The notes under the pieces were generated by a model, which saw nothing but the letters and a program-made list of their open reading frames with translations, had not been told where the DNA came from and ran no database searches. A DNA stretch of 64,000 nt. Source: Beaufortia kweichowensis. Its lineage: Eukaryota; Chordata; Actinopteri; Cypriniformes; Gastromyzontidae. Position numbers and translations under genes: made by a program. The DNA lies in the NCBI GenBank assembly GCA_019155185.1, contig CM032811.1:378902-442901 (forward strand), written 5' to 3'. Each line of letters starts with the position of its first letter. The stretch's first letter is position 1. Below, piece by piece: positions 59,300 through 64,000 of the stretch.

Positions 59300-60060
59300 A
59301 ATAGAGAGACTTGCACAAAGTTTGCCTTCAGCACATGTTAATTTTTCTGAATTTAGGGGAACATTAGCAAAGAAAATGCGTTCTCTATGACATGTCTTTG
59401 GTGGAAATCATCCAACTTATGTCCCAAGTTCTAACAGAATCAGAGTTCAATAGCTTTGAAAGTACTGTCAATAATCCTGAGTTTAAAAATACCAGCAAAG
59501 AGGACTTACCCGGGAGGGAGTTCTTAGAATATTAAGGGACATTGTTGGACCAAAGGTTGATTGGTCTAAAGTCACTAACTGTATGCAAAGACAGGATGAA
59601 TCTGTAAGTGAACACACTGAAAGGTTTTGTCAGTCAGCTGCAGCTTACAGTGGGATATAGTTAACAGTCCTGAGGATGTGTTGGATGACAAGGGACCACT
59701 AGTCCGTGCATGGTTTGATGGCCTTTCATCAGAATACAGGAATGCTCTTCCTTTCTTAGATCTCACATGGTCTAAATGAAACCTTGAGAAGAAATTTAGG
59801 CAGGTTAGCTACCTGGGAAAGGGACTCTGATGTCAAAAATAAAGGTGAAAGTTGCAGCAGCAGCGCTTGAATAAAACTAATATAGGTAATCAACAAAAGA
59901 ATAAATGTCTTAGGAGGGACAGCAAATGTCACTACTGTGGTAAACATGGGCATTACCTGAAAGAGTGTAGGAAAAGCAAAAAGATTTTAGGAGAAATGAA
60001 CAGTGTTTCTCAGCTCCTACACAGCCTGCTCACAATCCTAAAGCAGCCCCTCCTCTACAC
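59300..60060 (+). pseudogene. Gag capsid/nucleocapsid remnant with CCHC zinc knuckle
   Basis: CHYCGKHGHYLKEC (59927-59968) is a perfect C-x2-C-x4-H-x4-C knuckle. Upstream frames carry the capsid-like pieces noted for the gag ORF. Broken by several frameshifts. Confidence 0.7.
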
Positions 60061-61195
60061 TTAACCTGTGGGACAACTTGATAAGACAATGATCATTAAG
60101 GTTGTGAGAGCTTATTGTTGCATTGAGATTGACAAACCAAGATGAAAGACTCTTTGTGTAAGCACTCATGCAACAAAAGGTGGCTGATTTTTATTTTGGT
60201 ACATGTGTAAATCTAGTGTCAAACTGTTTCACAATTCACCTGAAATCACCACTTTAAACACATCTCACAACCCTGAATGATCTATTGCAACATATCATAG
60301 TAACTGATGTATCCTCTTCTATGATGTCTGCTATGACTAATAGTTCATTAGAGGATTTAAATACAGTTTTTGTGTTTACCAATTTTTAAGCATTATTTAA
60401 GTTAGCTTAGTAACACTCACATCTCATATGTGAAGTAGTTTGAATATTACAGGGCAGATTAGGGACACACAGACCAGTGAGGAGCCCAGGGAAGAACCGA
60501 AAAGCAATAGGCTTGGGGCCAACCTCTTGGTGAAGACTCCCTTTATAGGTTTTCCCCTTCAAGTAGTTTATCCCCACCTCACTTGGTCCTTAGGTGTCAA
60601 TCCTACCAAGGCTAGGAAAGAAAAAAAACACTATAATGATCAACAACATTTTATTACAAGGTATACTGAAAGAGGTATATTGAAAAGTCTATACGATCAC
60701 AAAGATGTTTAACTTATAAATAAAAAAACGTAAAAAGTATTAGAGTACTGCTTTTTTTGTGTTTTTCTGTTTGTGTTACAGATACCAGTACAGGACAGTG
60801 AATGTGAATCGTCGCTACAGACATCTACAGAAGCTAATCCTGGACAAAGAAGTCATTTCCTGAGGCATCCCGGTGTTGAAAATTAACATAACTGGAATGA
60901 CTAACAGCAGAACACATCTACATTCATGGACTTCAGAACATCTACCTAAATGACACATTACTGTTTCAACATGCAGTGCATATGTGTTACTTTCATTGTA
61001 CATTGGTGTCAGTAGAAGTTTTGAGAAACAGAATCCAGACATTCTGTGAAAATTAACCCACCAAGTCAAATGTGCCTGTAACTATCAATGTTACAAGATT
61101 AGATGATGGGGCATCATGTTAACCAACGTATGCCATAGAATGGATTTTGGAAGATTTTACATTTTTTAATTATGTGAGAGTTATTAGAACTCTCA
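60061..61195. other. Internal region of the retrovirus-like element without recognisable pol or env
   Basis: A 90-codon frame at 60440-60712 (GQIRDTQTSEEPREEPKSNR, then PFIGFPLQVVYPHLTWSLGV) is the longest. No protease, RT, integrase or envelope motif is visible. Confidence 0.5.
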
Positions 61196-61205
61196 AAGGG
61201 GGAAT
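61195..61205 (+). promoter_or_regulatory. Polypurine tract
   Basis: caaagggggaat lies immediately before the 3' LTR, the expected plus-strand primer site. Confidence 0.8.
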
Positions 61206-61723
61206 TGTGGAAATGTAAATTTGAGGATCACTTTAAAATCAGCTGATTCTCTTTATTTCCCCCATCCTTACACAAACTACTAAAATGATATATATTGCAT
61301 TGGAAGAACATAGGAACATGGGGTGGCTCTTGTGACGTTTACCCATCATATCCCACTGAGTTGGTGACCATTTGCTCATGATTCAATCAAAGGTCAAAAC
61401 TCAGGAAGGTGTGAACATTTCTTTATCTCTATGATAATGAAGTGGTCTCAGTAAGGGGTGAGTGAGACTCCAGGATCTGAAGAGAGTCTACTACTTCCTC
61501 TCTGTCCATTGTTTCTATTGTCACCTAAACAAAGTGAGTTACCATTTCAAGGGACTGCCCCCTTGAAATGGCTATATATGCAATGTGTTTAGACTTCAAA
61601 TTTGATGACTTGATGACTGCAGCGCAGCAGTATGCTCTGATTTGAAGACTCGCTATCTACAATAAAGACTACTGCTCAAGGAAATCCAAGTCTCCTGGTC
61701 TTCGCTGAAAAAAGTTTCCAACA
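61206..61723 (+). repeat. 3' LTR, 518 bp
   Basis: TGTGGAAATG to CCAACA. TATATA at 61573-61578 and AATAAAG at 61661-61667 define U3/R signals. A perfect 12-bp inverted repeat (CCATTTCAAGGG 61542-61553, CCCTTGAAATGG 61560-61571) ends one base before the TATA box. Confidence 0.9.
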
Positions 61724-61727
61724 ACAG

Positions 61728-62640
61728 TCACTCCATCACTCACACACATTATTAACTCCTCACTCCTCTCTGGCACTTTCCCCACCACATTTAAACAGGC
61801 CCGGGTCACCCACTGCTTTAAAAAAAAACCCACTCTCAACCCTTCCTCACCAACAGCTACAGACCTGTCTCTCTCCTCCCGCTCATCTCAAAGACAATGG
61901 AGGAGCTGTTTTAATCAGATTTCATCCTACCTCACCCAGAACGACCTACTGGACAAAAGACAGTCTGGTTTTAAGAGCAACCACTCCACTGAGACTGCGC
62001 TTCTGTCAGTCAACTGAGGCACTGCGACTGGCAAAAGTCTAAATCATCTGTCCTCATTCTGCTGGATCTTTCTGCTGCCTTTGATACAGTTAACCACCAG
62101 ATCCTACTGACATCTCTCTCATCGCTAGGGATCACAGGTACCCCACTCCTAGCCAAGACTGAGTTCCTGGTACTTCCTGGCCTCACCTACAACACAACAC
62201 AACCTCACAATTCAAATTGGCAATAACAACCATTACAACTTCATCCAAATCAGTAAGAAACCTAGGTGTAATCTTTCAATGATCCTTTATCTCCAGCTGT
62301 CTTTTACGAACACATTTCAAGGGATATCACGGTCTTGTAGATATGCACTTCACAACATCAGGAAGATCAGGTCATATCTCACAGAGTCAGCTTCAACCGC
62401 TAGTCCAAGCCCTGGTAATCTCCAGACTGGACTACTGTAATGCTCTTCTGGCTGGTCTTCCTGCACGAAAGCAATCAAACCACTTCAGATGATACAGAAT
62501 GCAGCAGCTAGACTTGTTTTTCTTCAGGGAACCCAAAAGAGCACATGTCACACCTCTCTCTCTTCATCTCCATTGGCTACAAGTTGCTGCCCGTGATTAA
62601 ATTCAAATCATTAATGCTGACATTTAAAACCCTGAACAGA
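61728..62640 (+). pseudogene. L2 ORF2 reverse transcriptase, 3' part
   Basis: LILLDLSAAFDTVNHQILLT (near 62055-62115) with SSLGITGTP is the RT palm/finger region. KFKTLMLTFKTLNRT-like and the LHWL...VAARD segment near 62560-62640 give the C-terminus. QSGFKSNHST-like sequence lies near 61950-61995. The YADD core is deleted at about 62160. Confidence 0.8.
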
Positions 62641-62649
62641 ACTCCCACA

Positions 62650-62905
62650 TGGCCAACCCGTCCAGAACCCTGCGCCAGCCCATCCAGAACCCCTGTGCCA
62701 GCCCATCCAGAACCCCCAGCATCAACCCAAAATCCATCCAGAACCCTGCTAGCTCAGCCTATCCAGAACCCTGCGCTCAGCCCATCCAGAACTCCTGCTA
62801 GGGCCAGCCCATCCAGAACCCTGCGCCAGCCTATCCAGAACCCTCTTTCAAGGCCAGCTCCATCCAGAACCCTTGCTACCAACCCATCCAGAACCCCTAA
62901 GGCCA
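62650..62905. repeat. Minisatellite inside the L2 3' end, unit of about 22-30 bp, about 11 copies
   Basis: cccatccagaaccctgcgcc and variants repeat with spacers ggccag or ctagc. It replaces part of the ORF2 C-terminus between TLNRT and the 3' UTR. Confidence 0.9.
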
Positions 62906-63290
62906 GTGAATGAACGTGGACTGGTGGTTTCCTCACAGAAGGCACTCAAATCTCTCTCTCTCGCTCTTTCTTCTTTCTCTCTGTTCTCTGCTTGTGGAAT
63001 AATCTCACTAACACAATCTGATCTGTCACATCCCTCACCTCCTTTAAGAAACAGATAAAAACACTCCTCTTCCACCAACACCTGACATCATAAAAAACAA
63101 AACAAACAAAAACTCTTTTTTATCTTTGCTCTACAGGTATTTATCTAGCAAAACATTTGTAAACTTAGTAAAGCACTTCTTAGTACTATTGTTGCCTCTT
63201 TTGATGTGTTGCTTCATTGTCTCCTAATGTTTGTAAGTCGCTTTTCGATAAAAGCGTCAGCTAAATGCCTAAATGTAATGTAAATGTAAT
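62906..63290 (+). mobile_element. L2 3' UTR and tail
   Basis: Contains ctcttccaccaacacctgac, the gtactattgttgcctctttt segment and the terminal tail with repeated aatgtaaatgtaa. It matches the minus-strand copy at 9784-10090. Confidence 0.85.
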
Positions 63291-63629
63291 CTAGGCTGTT
63301 TATAATGACAGTCTATAGAATTGGTTGCTAGTGTGGCCTAAATGGTTGCTTGGGCTGGCTTTGATAGCTTTATAAGTCTTTTGTAAGACTGATTGGCTGT
63401 CTGAGTAAAACGAGCCCACCCCCATCTCGGCTTCTCTATGACACTCTGATGTAAAGATAATCCATCTGGGCCGACATAATGCAGTGTATGGGCCATTATA
63501 ACCATAAACATAATAAAATAACTATTAAATAACCATTAAAAAATAACATTACCTCTTGATCGCACGTCAACGCAACACCATCTTAGCTAGGTCAGCGCTT
63601 CCATAACTCTCATTACTGGACTGAGAAAA

Positions 63630-63705
63630 ATGCCTGTTTCATGTGCTGCCAGGGGCTGTGCAAGCCCGCACAATTTAAAACAGTTTTCGGAAATTACCTT
63701 CACAT
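63630..63705 (+). CDS. First exon of a THAP-domain protein
   Basis: ATG at 63630 opens MPVSCAARGCASPHNLKQFS, then EITFT, and meets a GTAAGA donor at 63706. The start Met-Pro and the C-A-A-R-G-C zinc-binding pair are the hallmark of THAP domains, whose first exon commonly ends just after the -x-F-H/T- position. The rest of the C2CH finger (Trp, the second Cys/His pair, AVPTIF) would be in exons beyond the window. It could be a host THAP gene or a P-element/THAP9-like transposon. Confidence 0.65.
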
Positions 63706-64000
63706 GTAAGACTAAAAAGTTATTTGTTTTGTATTTTGCCATTTAAACATTTTGTTGACACTATGGCAGTAGGAGTCAGACTATTAATCGCTAGCGATAG
63801 TGCTATTTAGCTGTGAGTCGAGACTTCAGAAAGTTTTTTAATTCTTTCAGAAATAGTTTCAAGTTTTGTCATATTTTCTATTATAAAATAAATTGCCTGT
63901 AACAGAGATAATTCGTTTATAATTTTCGTTTATAATTTTATAATTTATATAAACGAGTTTATAATTCTGTTTATAATGTTTTATAATGATTTTGAGTTTC
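63706..64000. other. Intron-like AT-rich sequence after the THAP exon
   Basis: No coding. The last 80 bases repeat ttataatttt and gtttataat words. Confidence 0.5.

Larger units (their letters stand above)
57968..61723 (+). mobile_element. Gag-only retrovirus-like LTR element, 3.76 kb
   Basis: Flanked by ACAG on both sides (57964-57967 and 61724-61727), a 4-bp duplication. The two ends begin with the same TGTGGAAATGTAAATTTGAG. The 5' LTR copy is truncated to its first 199 bp (57968-58166, four differences from the 3' copy, about 98% identity). The 3' LTR is 518 bp. Between them are a stem-loop array leader, a gag ORF, a zinc knuckle and about 1 kb without pol or env. It is therefore non-autonomous and young. 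The 5' copy lacks TATA and poly(A) regions, so it should not drive genomic RNA. Confidence 0.88.
56158..63290 (+). mobile_element. L2-type LINE with esterase ORF1, interrupted by a retrovirus-like element
   Basis: Consists of ORF1 (56158-57844), a short piece of ORF2 (CPLDPIPSHLLQSISSTV), the inserted element (57968-61723), then ORF2 RT resuming with a seamless continuation. After that come a minisatellite and a 3' UTR with the tail tgtaagtcgcttttcgataa near 63231. The endonuclease domain is missing between ORF1 and the RT, so the copy was internally deleted. The tail is the same as in the fragments near 9.6-10 kb. Confidence 0.85.

Overview
The window reads as nuclear DNA of a ray-finned fish, most likely a cypriniform. 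The grounds are vertebrate-style split exons, very long CA/GT, GA and TC microsatellites, and a dense mix of typical teleost transposons: L2-type LINEs with an esterase ORF1, Tx1-type L1, DIRS, Ty3/gypsy, Tc1/IS630, hAT, foldback MITEs and tRNA-derived SINEs. There are no operons or bacterial signals. Most open reading frames are microsatellite or minisatellite translations, or dead transposon pieces. Many coding remnants are broken by single-base indels, so either decay or assembly error is widespread.

Region 1-13 kb is the only part with a clear host gene. A minus-strand exon at 4806-5392 matches the conserved N-terminal part of Schwannomin-interacting protein 1 (schip1). An upstream exon at about 8124-8258 ends in ATG ACA plus a GTAAGT donor and would give a short N-terminus in frame with it. 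A 1.28 kb CA/CACG tract starts directly upstream of that exon. Two unrecognised coding-like terminal exons (10489-10612 and 12620-12911, the latter with poly(A) signals) lie further upstream on the same strand. A foldback element with arms of about 270 bp sits in the schip1 intron.

Region 13-17 kb holds two large minisatellites: a 49-bp unit (about 1.8 kb) and a unit of about 36 bp (about 1.1 kb). Region 17-43.5 kb is a transposon graveyard of LINE fragments, an IS630-like transposase with introns, a tyrosine-recombinase fragment, Tc1, a hAT MITE with a perfect 8-bp target duplication, and a hAT nested in a foldback MITE nested in a zinc-finger gene copy. It also holds two gypsy elements in opposite orientation and several short solo LTRs, one of them with a perfect 5-bp duplication.

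Region 43.9-56 kb contains two head-to-tail Tx1-type L1 copies on the minus strand, each starting at a long (GA)n/(TC)n tract. The second copy is split by a nearly complete 4.7 kb DIRS element, by a solo LTR with a perfect target duplication, and by other LTR units. Region 56.1-63.3 kb is an L2-type LINE carrying a 3.76 kb gag-only retrovirus-like element (57968-61723) with a 4-bp duplication. Its leader holds 11 tandem stem-loops (58268-58631) whose stems covary, which I consider the most interesting signal in the window. The window ends with the first exon of a THAP-domain gene or transposon (63630-63705).
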